A DNA stretch of 64,000 bases from Fulvimonas soli (GTDB lineage: Bacteria; Pseudomonadota; Gammaproteobacteria; Xanthomonadales; Rhodanobacteraceae), in the NCBI RefSeq assembly GCF_003148905.1, contig NZ_QGHC01000002.1, positions 347,041 to 411,040 on the forward strand, given 5' to 3'. The notes under the pieces are model-generated. The model had not been told where the DNA came from. It worked only from the letters and a program-made list of their open reading frames with translations, and did not search any database. Below, piece by piece: positions 55,815 through 64,000 of this stretch. Positions within the stretch are counted from its first letter, which is position 1. Every line of letters starts with the position of its first letter. Position numbers and translations under genes: made by a program.

Positions 55815-56461
55815 CAGGCCGGCGGTTGCTGCGCCGCCTTCAGCTCGCGGTAGCGCTTGAGCTGCGCCGCGGCCTGCTGCTCGGCGGCCGCGCGCGCGGC
55901 CTGCTCGCGCTCCAGCGCGTTGCGCTGGCCGGCCACGATGTTGCGCTGCTCGGCGATGCGGTCGTTGAGGAACTTCGGCACCGGCTGCTTGGCGCGCTCC
56001 AGGTCGCCGGCGCGGGTCAGCAGGTCGGTCAGCGTCTTCTCCTGGCTGCGCAGGTTGATCCGCGTGGTGTTGATCTGCTGGTCGATGGTGTCCAGCTGGT
56101 CCTGCTGGGCGCGCTGGAAGGCGGCCTCGTCGGGGTAGGCCACCAGCATCTGCTCCTCGGCGCGTCGCTGCGCCTCCGCGGCGCGCTGCGCGGCGGCCTG
56201 CTGCGCCGCCAGCTTCTGCTGCGCGGCGCGCTCCTCGGGGGTGAGCTGGCGCGGCACGTGCTGCACCACCATGCCCTGGTCGTTGACCAGGTCGTAGCCG
56301 AACTTCATCGCCTCGGCGGTGAGGCTGTCGCTGAAGTGCGGCAGGCCCTTGTCGTCCACCCACTTGTAGCGGATGCCGCCGGTGCCGCCCGGCTGCTGGG
56401 CATGGGCGGTGCAGGCCGCGGCCAGGACGATGGCGGCGGCGATCGAGATCGGCTTGCGCAT
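55814..56461 (-). CDS. DUF4124 domain protein
   Basis: Predicted 215-residue exported protein. Signal peptide MRKPISIAAAIVLAAACTAHA, then the DUF4124 block RYKWVDDKGLPHFSDSLTAE (a small envelope domain), and a long Ala/Gln/Glu-rich coiled coil (residues 75-215, with AAQRAAEAQRRAEEQML and ALEREQAARAAAEQQAA). It may bind murein or act as a spacer; the role is unknown. It lies between algC and pyrE on the minus strand, 99 bp from pyrE. Confidence 0.86.
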   Translation of the reverse strand: MRKPISIAAAIVLAAACTAHAQQPGGTGGIRYKWVDDKGLPHFSDSLTAEAMKFGYDLVNDQGMVVQHVPRQLTPEERAAQQKLAAQQAAAQRAAEAQRRAEEQMLVAYPDEAAFQRAQQDQLDTIDQQINTTRINLRSQEKTLTDLLTRAGDLERAKQPVPKFLNDRIAEQRNIVAGQRNALEREQAARAAAEQQAAAQLKRYRELKAAQQPPA

Positions 56462-56560
56462 GGACTCCCTCCTGCCGGCCAGTATAGCCGGCCGCCAGGC
56501 ACGGCCACCGCGGCGCGACGCGGCCGCCGGCGCGCAGTGTGACCGGGTTGGCGGCCGCCC

Positions 56561-57208
56561 TCAGCCCGCCACGCCGTAGCGCTCGCGGTAGGCCAGCAGG
56601 CGGGCATGCTCGGCGGCCAGCTCGGGCCGCTCGCCGGCGTAGGCGAGCACGTCGGCGAAGGTGGCGATGGCGATCACCGGGATGCCGTAGTCGCGCGTCA
56701 CCTCCTGCGCGGCGGACAGCTCGCCCTGGCCGCGCTCCTGGCGGTCCAGCGCGATCAGCACGCCGGCGGGCGTGGCGCCGTGCGCGCGGATCAGCGCCAG
56801 CGACTCGCGCACCGCGGTGCCGGCGGTCATCACGTCGTCGACGATCAGCACGCGGCCCTGCAGCGGCGCGCCGACCAGCACGCCGCCCTCGCCGTGGTCC
56901 TTGGCTTCCTTGCGGTTGTAGGCCCAGGGCAGGTCGCGGCCGTGGCGGTCGGCCAGCGCGATCGCGGCGGTGGCGGCCAGCGCGATGCCCTTGTAGGCCG
57001 GGCCGAACAGCATGTCGGCGGCGATGCCGGACTTCTCCACCGCCGCCGCGTAGGCGCGGCCGAGCCGGGCCAGCGCGGCGCCGGAGTCGATCCGGCCCAG
57101 GTTGAAGAAGTACGGGCTGGCCCGCCCGGACTTGAGGGTGAATTCGCCGAAGCGCAGCACCTCGCGCTGCAGGGTGAGCTCGATGAAGTCGCGCTGGTAG
57201 TCGTGCAT
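56561..57208 (-). CDS. pyrE: Orotate phosphoribosyltransferase
   Basis: Predicted 215-residue enzyme that joins orotate and PRPP to make OMP in pyrimidine synthesis. The ATG at 57208 starts [20 protein letters not shown]. The PRPP loop [18 protein letters not shown] is intact, as is the family sequence PYFFNLG and GPAYKGIAL. It is divergent from xthA with 108 bp between and no sign of a leader attenuator. Confidence 0.96.
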   Translation of the reverse strand: MHDYQRDFIELTLQREVLRFGEFTLKSGRASPYFFNLGRIDSGAALARLGRAYAAAVEKSGIAADMLFGPAYKGIALAATAAIALADRHGRDLPWAYNRKEAKDHGEGGVLVGAPLQGRVLIVDDVMTAGTAVRESLALIRAHGATPAGVLIALDRQERGQGELSAAQEVTRDYGIPVIAIATFADVLAYAGERPELAAEHARLLAYRERYGVAG

Positions 57209-57316
57209 GGGGTCGCGTCGCGGTGGAGGGAAGGATGTCCGGCGGGCGGCCATGATATCGCCCCGGCGCGCCGCGTCGCGGTTGCTATGATGGCCGCCGG
57301 TTCCCGGGAGCGACGC

Positions 57317-58087
57317 ATGCGCATCATCAGCTTCAACGCCAACGGCATCCGCTCGGCCGCCAGCAAGGGCGTGTTCGACTGGCTGCGCGCGCAGCGCGCC
57401 GACGTGGTGTGCCTGCAGGAGACCAAGGCGCAGGAGGACCAGCTCGGCGACCCGCAGTTCCGCCCCGACGGCCACCATTGCTTCTACCGCGACGCCAGCA
57501 GCAAGAAGGGCTACAGCGGCGTGGCGATCTATGCGAAGCGCGAGCCGGACGAGGTGCTCACCACGCTGGGCTGGGAACCGTTCGACAACGAGGGGCGCTA
57601 CATCGAGGCGCGCTTCGGCAGGCTTAGCGTGGTGTCGCTGTACGTGCCCTCCGGCTCCTCCGGCGAGGAGCGCCAGCAGTTCAAGTTCAAGGTGATGGAC
57701 TGGCTCGCGCCGATCCTCGACGCCTGGCTCGGGAGCGGCCGCGACTACGTGCTGTGCGGCGACTGGAACATCGTGCGCAGCGCCAAGGACATCAGGAACT
57801 GGAAGTCCAACCAGAAGAACTCCGGCTGCCTGCCGGAGGAGCGCGCCTGGCTCAACGAGCTGGTCGAGCGGCGCGGCTGGGTGGACAGCTACCGCACGCT
57901 GCACCCCGAGGGCGAGGACTACACCTGGTGGTCCAACCGCGGCCGCGCGCGCGAGAACGACGTGGGCTGGCGCATCGACTACCAGATCGTCACGCCGGGC
58001 CTGCGCGAGCGGCTGAAGAGCTGCTCGATCTACCGCGCGCAGCGCTTCTCCGACCACGCGCCGTACACCGTCGACTATGCCGACTGA
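57317..58087 (+). CDS. xthA: Exodeoxyribonuclease III
   Basis: Predicted 256-residue AP endonuclease/3'-5' exonuclease for base-excision repair. ATG at 57317 ([20 protein letters not shown]). Active-site blocks: [36 protein letters not shown], and the C-terminal [11 protein letters not shown] with [12 protein letters not shown]. It overlaps the ampG start by 11 bp, so co-transcription is likely. Confidence 0.95.
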   Translation: MRIISFNANGIRSAASKGVFDWLRAQRADVVCLQETKAQEDQLGDPQFRPDGHHCFYRDASSKKGYSGVAIYAKREPDEVLTTLGWEPFDNEGRYIEARFGRLSVVSLYVPSGSSGEERQQFKFKVMDWLAPILDAWLGSGRDYVLCGDWNIVRSAKDIRNWKSNQKNSGCLPEERAWLNELVERRGWVDSYRTLHPEGEDYTWWSNRGRARENDVGWRIDYQIVTPGLRERLKSCSIYRAQRFSDHAPYTVDYAD

Positions 58088-59336
58088 GGGCGCGCCGCCG
58101 GCCGCCGCGCCGGGCCGCGGCTGGCGCGTGCTCAGCGTCGGCCTGCTCGGCTTCTCCTCCGGGCTGCCGCTGGCGCTCTCGCTGAGCACGCTGCAGGCGT
58201 GGTTCACCACCGCGGGGCTGAGCCTGAAGGCGATCGGCTGGGTCACCCTGATCGGCCAGGCCTACGTGTTCAAGTTCCTGTGGGCGCCGCTGCTGGACCG
58301 CCTGCCGCTGCCGTTCCTGGGCCGGCGCCGCGGCTGGATCCTGCTGATGCAGCTCCTGTGCGGCGGCGCGCTGCTGGCGATGAGCGCCTACACGCCGCAG
58401 GGCGCGGCCACCACCATCGCCTTCTTCGCGGTGCTGCTGGCGTTCGCCTCGGCCACCCAGGACATCGCCTACGACGCCCACCGCACCGACCTGCTGCCGC
58501 CGGCCGAGCGCGGCTGGGGCACGGCGTTCTCGCAGGGCGGCTACCGCCTGGCGATGCTGGTGTCCGGCGCGCTGGCGCTGATCCTGGCCGACCGCGTCGG
58601 CTGGGCCTGGACCTACCGGCTGATGGGCGCGCTGATGCTGGCGGCGACGCCGGTCACCCTGTGCTCGCCCGACGCGCCCGACGAGCGGCCCGCGCGCAGC
58701 TTCGCCGAGGCGGTGGTCGAGCCGTTCGCGGACTTCTTCCGCCGCTACGGCGCGCTGGCGCTGGCCTGGCTGGCGCTGATGGTGCTGTACAAGCTGTGCG
58801 ACGCCTTCGCGCTGTCGCTGTCCACCACCTTCCTGCTGCGCGTGCCGCAGTTCACGCTGACCCAGGTCGGCACGGTCAGCAAGACCTTCGGACTGGTCGC
58901 CGGTCTGCTCGGCGCGCTGGCCGGCGGCTGGGTGGTGACGCGGCTGCGGCTGTACCACGCGCTGCTCGCGCTGGGCGTGGCGCAGGCGCTGGTGAACCTG
59001 GGCTACATCTGGCTGGTGCACAGCGGGCCGGACGTCGCCGCGATGGCCACGGTGGTGTCGGCCGAGTATTTCTTCAGCGGCTTGGGCAGCACCGCCTTCG
59101 TGGTGCTGGTGACGGCGCTGTGCAACGTGCGCTTCTCCGCCACGCAGTACGCGCTGCTGTCGGCGCTGTCGGCGGTGGGGCGGGTGTTCCTGGGGCCGCT
59201 GGCGGCCTGGCTGGTACCGCGGGTGGGCTGGTCCATGTTCTTTGCGATCACCGCGCTCTCGGCCATCCCCGGCCTGCTGCTGGTGGTGGCGCTGCGCCGG
59301 GCGATCGCCGCGGCCGAGCTCACCCGGTCACACTGA
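58077..59336 (+). CDS. ampG: AmpG-like muropeptide MFS transporter
   Basis: Predicted 419-residue inner-membrane transporter with about 12 to 14 hydrophobic helices. Typical AmpG marks: [60 protein letters not shown], and [20 protein letters not shown]. It imports anhydro-muropeptides for recycling. The nearby anmK and M23 peptidase genes fit this. The start overlaps xthA by 11 bp. Confidence 0.9.
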   Translation: MPTEGAPPAAAPGRGWRVLSVGLLGFSSGLPLALSLSTLQAWFTTAGLSLKAIGWVTLIGQAYVFKFLWAPLLDRLPLPFLGRRRGWILLMQLLCGGALLAMSAYTPQGAATTIAFFAVLLAFASATQDIAYDAHRTDLLPPAERGWGTAFSQGGYRLAMLVSGALALILADRVGWAWTYRLMGALMLAATPVTLCSPDAPDERPARSFAEAVVEPFADFFRRYGALALAWLALMVLYKLCDAFALSLSTTFLLRVPQFTLTQVGTVSKTFGLVAGLLGALAGGWVVTRLRLYHALLALGVAQALVNLGYIWLVHSGPDVAAMATVVSAEYFFSGLGSTAFVVLVTALCNVRFSATQYALLSALSAVGRVFLGPLAAWLVPRVGWSMFFAITALSAIPGLLLVVALRRAIAAAELTRSH

Positions 59337-59444
59337 GACTGCCAACCGCGCCACGGATCGGCGCGGGGCCTGTTCCGGCAGGGGGCGGCTGTGCCACGAT
59401 CCGCCGCGCAGGGGGTGTATGGGAATGGATGGGAGCGCGCGCTC

Positions 59445-59729
59445 GTGCCGGACCTCGTCATACGCCATATCGACACGCTGATGGCCGAGCGCATCAAGGC
59501 GCTGGCCAAGGAACGGCAGTGGTCGATCAACGACGTGGTGCTCAACGCCCTGCGCAGCGGCCTGGGCATGAGCGCCGCCGGGCAGATTTCCGCCGAGACC
59601 CTGGTCGATCCCGGCAGCCTGGTGCTGGCCGGGCATTGGGACGCGAAGGAGAAGGCCGCCTTCCAGGAGGCGATGCAGGCGCTCTCGCTGACGCCGCCGA
59701 CCCAGCTCGCGCCGGAGCAGGGCCGCTAG
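59445..59729 (+). CDS. Ribbon-helix-helix/Arc-like protein
   Basis: Predicted 94-residue protein with a GTG start at 59445, GGGAG upstream. [20 protein letters not shown] and [20 protein letters not shown] are the strand-helix-helix of an RHH/Arc-type DNA-binding domain, as in FitA-type antitoxins. There is no toxin gene beside it; the stop overlaps the convergent anmK stop. The C-terminus ([20 protein letters not shown]) is short and helical. Role unknown. Confidence 0.72.
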   Translation: MPDLVIRHIDTLMAERIKALAKERQWSINDVVLNALRSGLGMSAAGQISAETLVDPGSLVLAGHWDAKEKAAFQEAMQALSLTPPTQLAPEQGR

Positions 59730-60850
59730 CCGTCCCGCGGCGCCAGGTGCAGCGCGCCGAGCACGCGCGGGCCGCGCGCGCCGGTGACGGCGGGCAGGTT
59801 GCCGGGCCGGCCGAGCACGCGCTGGCGCGCCAGCCAGGCGAAGGCGGTGGCTTCCAGGTAGTCCGGGTCGACGCCGTGCTCCGCGGTGCTGCGCACCGCG
59901 CGCGGCGCGAGCAGCGCGCGCAGGCGCGCCAGCAGCAGCGGGTTGTGCACGCCGCCGCCGCAGACCAGCACGTCCTCGGCCGCGGCGGCGTGGCGCGCGA
60001 TCGCCTCGGCCACGCTGCGCGCGGTGAGCTCCAGCAGGGTGGCCTGCACGTCGGCCGGCGCCAGCGCGGCCGCGCGCGGCTGCCGCTCCAGCCAGGCCAG
60101 GTGGAAATGCTCGCGGCCGGTGCTCTTGGGCGGCGGCAGGGCGAAGTAGGGATCGGCCAGCAGCGCGTCCAGCAGCGCGGCGTCGACGCGGCCGGCGGCG
60201 GCGAAGGCGCCGTCGCGGTCGAACGGCTCGCCGCGGTGGCGCAGGCACCAGGCGTCGAGCAGCCCGTTCGCCGGGCCGGTGTCGAGGCCGAGCACGCCGC
60301 CGTCGGCGCCGAGCACGGTGATGTTGGCGATGCCGCCCAGGTTCAGCACCACCCGCGCATGGCCGGGACGGGCCAGCAGCATGGCGTGCAGCGCGGGCAG
60401 CAGCGGCGCGCCCTGGCCGCCGGCGGCGACGTCGGCGCGGCGGAAGTCGGCGGCCACGTCGATGCCGCAGCGTTCCGCGATCACGCTGGGATCGCCCAGC
60501 TGCAGGGTGAAGGGGAGCTCGCCCTGCGGGCGGTGGCGGACGGTCTGGCCGTGCGAGCCGATCGCGCGCACGGCGCGCGCTTCCACGCCGCAGCGCGCGA
60601 GCAGGGCCTGCGCGGCGTCGGCGAAGCAGCGGCCGATGGTGACGTCGAGCCGGCCGAAGGCGTCCAGGTCGAGCGCGCCTTCGCCCTGCGCCACGGCGAG
60701 GATGCACGCGCGCAGCTCGTGCGGCCAGGGATGGGTGAGCGCGCCGTGCAGCCGCGGCGCGGCGTCGGCGAAGGAAACCAGCGCGGCGTCGATGCCGTCC
60801 GCGCTGGTGCCGGAGATCAGGCCGAGATACGGCGCCGCGGCGTCGTCCAC
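59726..60850 (-). CDS. anmK: Anhydro-N-acetylmuramic acid kinase
   Basis: Predicted 374-residue sugar kinase that converts recycled anhMurNAc to MurNAc-6-phosphate. The N-terminal [20 protein letters not shown] and ATP/sugar loops ([50 protein letters not shown]) are complete. It fits with ampG upstream in the import-recycling route. It follows the M23 peptidase gene by 6 bp on the same strand. Confidence 0.94.
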   Translation of the reverse strand: MDDAAAPYLGLISGTSADGIDAALVSFADAAPRLHGALTHPWPHELRACILAVAQGEGALDLDAFGRLDVTIGRCFADAAQALLARCGVEARAVRAIGSHGQTVRHRPQGELPFTLQLGDPSVIAERCGIDVAADFRRADVAAGGQGAPLLPALHAMLLARPGHARVVLNLGGIANITVLGADGGVLGLDTGPANGLLDAWCLRHRGEPFDRDGAFAAAGRVDAALLDALLADPYFALPPPKSTGREHFHLAWLERQPRAAALAPADVQATLLELTARSVAEAIARHAAAAEDVLVCGGGVHNPLLLARLRALLAPRAVRSTAEHGVDPDYLEATAFAWLARQRVLGRPGNLPAVTGARGPRVLGALHLAPRDG

Positions 60851-60856
60851 GCGGCG

Positions 60857-62296
60857 TCAGTCGTCGTTGCGCGCGGTGGAGCCGAGCCGGGCGAGCTTGA
60901 TGTTGGCGTCCAGTGCCTTCAGTCGCGCCAGCTGCGGCTGCACCACCTCGGCCTTGAAGCGCGCCAGCTGCGCCGCGGGCAGCGGCTCGGGCTTGGGCAG
61001 GGTCACCGTCTGCGGGTCGCGCTGCACGCCGTTGACGCGGAATTCGTAGTGCAGGTGCGGGCCGGTGGCCAGGCCCGTCATGCCGACGTAGCCGATCACC
61101 TGGCCCTGGCTCACGTGCTGGCCCACGCGCTCGCTGGCGAAGCGCGACATGTGGCCGTAGGCGGTGCTGATGGTGCCGTTGTGCTGGATGACCACGAAGT
61201 TGCCGTAGCCGTTCATCCAGCCCTTGAACTTGATCACGCCGTCGCCGGCGGCGTGGATCGGCGTGCCGGTCGGCGCGGCGTAGTCCACGCCCTTGTGCGC
61301 GCGCATGCGGCCGAGGATCGGGTGCAGCCGCGCCACGCTGAAGGTGGAGGAGATGCGGGTGAAGTCCACCGGGATGCGCAGGAACGACTTCTGGATCGGC
61401 CGGCCGTCCTCGCTGAACCAGCCGTAGCTGCCGTCGGCCTTGCGGAAGCGGTAGGCGGTGTAGCGACGGCCCTGGTTGACGAACTCCGCGGCGATGATGT
61501 CGCCCTCGGCGAGGTAGCTGCCGTCGCGGTACACGTCGTCGTAGACCACGGTGAAGCTGTCGCCCTCGCGCAGGTCCTGCACGAAGTCGATGTCGTACTT
61601 GAACAGGTCCGCCAGCTTGCCGACCATCGCCGCGCTCATGCCGGCCTTGGCGCCGGCGGCGAACAGCGAGCTGTCGATGGTGCCGTGCGCCACGTGCTCG
61701 CGGCGCTCCATCTCGCGCGCCTGCACGACCAGCGTGGGCTTGGCGCCGTCGAAGCGCACGGTGGCGCGGCTGGCCTGGTCCTTGTCGAAGCGGAAGCCGC
61801 GCAGGCCGCCGTCGTTGCCGAGCAGGAAGTCGAACTCCTGGTGCGGGCGGATGTTGTGCAGCGCGCTGGCCGCGCCGCCGGCCGCGTCCATCACCCGCTG
61901 CAGGTCGGCCAGGCTCAGGCCCTGGCCCTGGAAGATGTCCGACAGCGTCTGGCCCGGCTGCACCTGCACCACGCGCCAGTCCTCCACCGTCGGCGCCTGC
62001 ATGGTCGCGGCCGGCGCCTTGGGCAGGGCCAGCGGCAGCAGGTCGTGCGCGGGCGCGGTGGCTTCCGGGCGCATCGCGCTGGCCCAGGCCGGCAGGATGA
62101 AGCCGGACAGCGCGGTGATCAGCAGCGCGGTGCCGGCGAGCACCCAGCGCTCGCGGTGCCAGCAGATCGGCTCGCCGTCATGGTGGCTGAAGGACCAGTG
62201 CGCGCACCGTTCGTAGAAGCGGGAGTGGCGTCGCTGCGCCTTGCGGCGGATGGCCTGTTTGCGCGCCGCACGCGCGATCTGCTTGCCCTCACCCAT
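60857..62296 (-). CDS. M23 family murein endopeptidase (MepM-like)
   Basis: Predicted 479-residue protein. ATG at 62296 (MGEGKQIARAARKQAIRRKA) gives a basic N-terminus and one membrane helix (VLAGTALLITALSGFILPAW). A LysM-like OapA part follows (VEDWRVVQVQPGQTLSDIFQ), then the zinc-endopeptidase domain with HKGVDYAAPTGTPIHAAGDG, GYGNFVVIQHNG and GLATGPHLHYEFR (HxxxD and HxH). It should cleave peptide cross-links during wall growth. Located between anmK and the tyrS start, on the minus strand. Confidence 0.93.
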   Translation of the reverse strand: MGEGKQIARAARKQAIRRKAQRRHSRFYERCAHWSFSHHDGEPICWHRERWVLAGTALLITALSGFILPAWASAMRPEATAPAHDLLPLALPKAPAATMQAPTVEDWRVVQVQPGQTLSDIFQGQGLSLADLQRVMDAAGGAASALHNIRPHQEFDFLLGNDGGLRGFRFDKDQASRATVRFDGAKPTLVVQAREMERREHVAHGTIDSSLFAAGAKAGMSAAMVGKLADLFKYDIDFVQDLREGDSFTVVYDDVYRDGSYLAEGDIIAAEFVNQGRRYTAYRFRKADGSYGWFSEDGRPIQKSFLRIPVDFTRISSTFSVARLHPILGRMRAHKGVDYAAPTGTPIHAAGDGVIKFKGWMNGYGNFVVIQHNGTISTAYGHMSRFASERVGQHVSQGQVIGYVGMTGLATGPHLHYEFRVNGVQRDPQTVTLPKPEPLPAAQLARFKAEVVQPQLARLKALDANIKLARLGSTARNDD

Positions 62297-62400
62297 GCCC
62301 TGTCTGCCCCGTGTTGCGAACTGCCAGCGGCCGGTACCATAACGGCCTTGTGGAAATGGCGTCAACGCCTTTTCGATCAAAGGTTTGCGTGCATCTTCTG

Positions 62401-62447
62401 ATTAACGCACAATTAACGCCTTGACGCTCCCCTAAGGGTGGTCTAAC
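62401..62447 (+). promoter_or_regulatory. tyrS promoter region with direct repeat
   Basis: ATTAACGC occurs twice (62401-62408 and 62412-62419), directly followed by TTGACG (62421-62426) and a weak TCTAAC (62442-62447). The tyrS ATG is 31 bp further. The repeat could be a regulator site; no T-box-like leader is seen. Confidence 0.45.
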
Positions 62448-62477
62448 GGCCGCCTCCACCCGGTCCTTGAGGAAGGC

Positions 62478-63689
62478 ATGAACGCATTCGAGCAGGCGCT
62501 GGCCACCATCGCGCGTGGCGCCGACGAGATCATCAAGCAGGAAGAGCTGGCCGAGCGCCTCAGGCGCGGACGCCCGCTGCGCATCAAGGCCGGCTTCGAC
62601 CCCACCGCGCCGGACCTGCACCTGGGCCACACCGTGCTGCTCAACAAGATGCGCCAGTTCCAGGACCTGGGGCACCAGGTGATCTTCCTGATCGGCGACT
62701 TCACCGGGATGATCGGCGACCCCACCGGCAAGAACGTCACGCGCAAGCCGCTCAGCCGCGAGGACGTGCTGGCCAACGCCGAGACCTACGCCAGCCAGGT
62801 GTACAAGGTGCTCGACCGGGAGCGCACCGAGGTGCGCTTCAACTCCGAGTGGTTCGGCAAGATGGGCGCGGCCGACATGGTCAGGCTCGCCGCGCAGCAC
62901 ACCGTCGCGCGCATGCTCGAGCGCGACGACTTCGCCAAGCGCTACGCCGCGCAGCAGCCGATCGCCATCCACGAGTTCCTCTACCCGCTGGTGCAGGGCT
63001 ACGACTCGGTGGCGCTGCAATGCGACGTCGAGCTCGGCGGCACCGACCAGAAGTTCAACCTGCTGATGGGCCGCGCGCTGCAGGAGCACTTCGGCCAGCC
63101 GCCGCAGATCGTGCTCACCATGCCGCTGCTCGAAGGCCTGGACGGCGTGCACAAGATGTCCAAGTCGCTGGGCAACTACATCGGCATCAACGAGCCGGCG
63201 ATCGACATCGTCACCAAGACCATGAAGATCGACGACGCGCTGATGTGGCGCTGGTTCGAGCTGCTCAGCTTCGAGGTCTCGCTGGACGAGCTGGCGCGCA
63301 TGAGGCGCGACGTCGAGAACGGCGCGCTCAACCCGCGCGACGCCAAGCTGCGCCTGGCGCGCGAGCTGGCCGCGCGCTTCCACGACGCGGCCGCGGCGGA
63401 ACAGGCCATCGCCGGCTGGCACGCGGTGGTGCGCGGCGAGGGCGACACCTCGCTGCTGCCGCTCAGCGAGATCGTGGTGCCTGCCGAAGGCCTGCGCCTG
63501 CCCGCGCTGCTCACCGCGGCCGGGCTCACCGCCAGCAACTCGGAGGCGAACCGCAAGCTCAAGGAGCGCGCGGTGCGCATCGACGCCGAGGTGGTGGAGG
63601 ACGCGCAGCGCAGCTTCGCCGCCGGCTTCGAGGGCGTGCTGCAGGTGGGCAAGCGCAACTTCGCGCGCGTGCGGCTCAAGTCGGCCTGA
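62478..63689 (+). CDS. tyrS: Tyrosyl-tRNA synthetase
   Basis: Predicted 403-residue class I synthetase of the bacterial TyrRS group. Start [24 protein letters not shown] motif [19 protein letters not shown] motif [13 protein letters not shown], and a C-terminal S4-like RNA-binding domain ([20 protein letters not shown]). The order tyrS then rRNA operon on the same strand is typical of Xanthomonadales. Confidence 0.96.
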   Translation: MNAFEQALATIARGADEIIKQEELAERLRRGRPLRIKAGFDPTAPDLHLGHTVLLNKMRQFQDLGHQVIFLIGDFTGMIGDPTGKNVTRKPLSREDVLANAETYASQVYKVLDRERTEVRFNSEWFGKMGAADMVRLAAQHTVARMLERDDFAKRYAAQQPIAIHEFLYPLVQGYDSVALQCDVELGGTDQKFNLLMGRALQEHFGQPPQIVLTMPLLEGLDGVHKMSKSLGNYIGINEPAIDIVTKTMKIDDALMWRWFELLSFEVSLDELARMRRDVENGALNPRDAKLRLARELAARFHDAAAAEQAIAGWHAVVRGEGDTSLLPLSEIVVPAEGLRLPALLTAAGLTASNSEANRKLKERAVRIDAEVVEDAQRSFAAGFEGVLQVGKRNFARVRLKSA

Positions 63690-63721
63690 CGCGCGCGCCG
63701 CGCCCGTCGCGCAGATTTTTT
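63688..63721 (+). terminator. Possible tyrS terminator
   Basis: GC-rich dyad (GCGCG at 63691-63695 with CGCGC at 63708-63712, further pairs around) followed by AGA and six Ts (63716-63721). The stem is short, so confidence is modest. It would separate tyrS from the rRNA operon. Confidence 0.4.
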
Positions 63722-63830
63722 CGGCCGGCGCGCTTGCCAAAGGCGGCGCGCCTCTCTACCATTCGCCGCCCTCGCCGCCGCATCCCCGGCACGGCAACTC
63801 CCTCGCCGACGAAATTCTCTCGCGATGGTG

Positions 63831-63858
63831 TTGACGGCCCCCAAAAGGGATGTAGAAT
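63831..63858 (+). promoter_or_regulatory. rRNA operon promoter
   Basis: TTGACG, 16 bp, then TAGAAT, a near-consensus sigma-70 promoter. It is followed by a GC-rich discriminator (GGCGGGCTC) as in stringently controlled rrn promoters. About 70 bp downstream lies a boxA. Confidence 0.8.
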
Positions 63859-64000
63859 GGCGGGCTCACCGGGACGAAAGGTTCCGGAGCGGTTCTGAAG
63901 AGGGAGCCGCAAGTGATTGATCTTTGACAGTGTGCACAGGTGACTTGTGTGGGCGCCTTGCGGTGGACGGGATGACTGTCCACAGATGCAAGCGTCCAAC
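63859..64000 (+). ncRNA. rRNA operon leader, cut at the window edge
   Basis: Starts after the promoter and runs to the end; contains a boxA-like element and sequence typical of a 16S precursor leader with potential for processing-stem formation. The mature 16S 5' end is not reached, so the gene itself is beyond the window. Confidence 0.7.
63918..63929 (+). promoter_or_regulatory. boxA antitermination element
   Basis: TGATCTTTGACA matches the boxA consensus TGCTCTTTAACA at 10 of 12 positions. Nus factors bind such sites in nascent pre-rRNA to prevent Rho termination. Confidence 0.7.

Noticed and set aside
58199..62401. Plus-strand ORF of 1400 residues overlapping ampG, anmK and the M23 gene
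   Set aside because: Out-of-frame shadow; the real genes there have family motifs and sensible starts.

Overview
The window is 64 kb of very GC-rich chromosome (roughly 70% or more by eye) with dense protein coding, short gaps and many ATGA-type stop/start overlaps. Gene content and order (phhA next to a divergent Lrp-type regulator, coaBC-dut-algC, pyrE/xthA, anmK and an M23 peptidase leading to tyrS and then an rRNA operon leader) point to a gammaproteobacterium of the Xanthomonadales/Lysobacterales. The genus cannot be fixed from the sequence alone. No tRNA, CRISPR array, prophage or intact insertion sequence was found. The dispersed elements are all non-coding repeats.

Layout. 0.1-8.9 kb: a small SRPBCC-like gene and a divergent small DNA-binding-like gene around a perfect 24-bp palindrome; phenylalanine hydroxylase and its Lrp-type regulator; an acyltransferase/hydrolase pair; an unknown protein convergent with a Ycf46-like AAA ATPase; a sorbosone-dehydrogenase-fold protein. 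9-12.2 kb: a PEBP-like protein and a run of small envelope genes (DUF1328, DUF883, YqjE-like, a small membrane protein, AI-2E permease). 12.3-20.8 kb: an RND tripartite efflux operon with two trailing oxidoreductase genes, one carrying a large internal deletion, and a divergent LysR regulator. 20.9-25.4 kb: serine hydrolase, CadC-like regulator with a C-terminal helical region, methyltransferase, uppP. 25.6-31.2 kb: nitrogen control, with glnA behind a sigma-54 promoter and an NtrC site, then glnL-glnG preceded by another NtrC site. 31.7-41.8 kb: acetyltransferase, an unknown 389-residue protein, thiolase, a TonB-like C-terminal protein, a phospholipase D lipoprotein, an orphan ParA-sixA-yceI operon, and speE. 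42-50 kb: speA, bdhA-patatin, an SDR, and argS with a SPOR-domain gene. 50.8-59.3 kb: radC, coaBC-dut-algC, a DUF4124 protein, pyrE, xthA, ampG. 59.4-64 kb: an RHH protein, anmK, an M23 peptidase, tyrS, and the promoter and boxA leader of an rRNA operon whose 16S gene lies beyond the end.

How the genes work together. The glnA/glnL/glnG genes and their sites form a self-contained nitrogen circuit. ampG, anmK and the M23 peptidase belong to peptidoglycan turnover and recycling. speA and speE are divergent polyamine genes. coaBC-dut-algC links cofactor, nucleotide and exopolysaccharide-sugar metabolism. The RND operon with its divergent LysR gene resembles the MexT/MexEF-OprN arrangement.

Most unusual signals. 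(1) Five copies of a 184-429 bp element carry an inverted pair of REP-like palindromes inside imperfect terminal inverted repeats; one end of each copy abuts the stop codon of a flanking gene. (2) An MDR-family reductase has lost most of its Rossmann domain in frame. (3) A plus-strand intrinsic terminator and a C-rich-loop hairpin between two minus-strand genes suggest an undescribed small RNA, next to a cluster of DnaA-box-like sites. (4) A 24-bp perfect palindrome lies across a divergent promoter.
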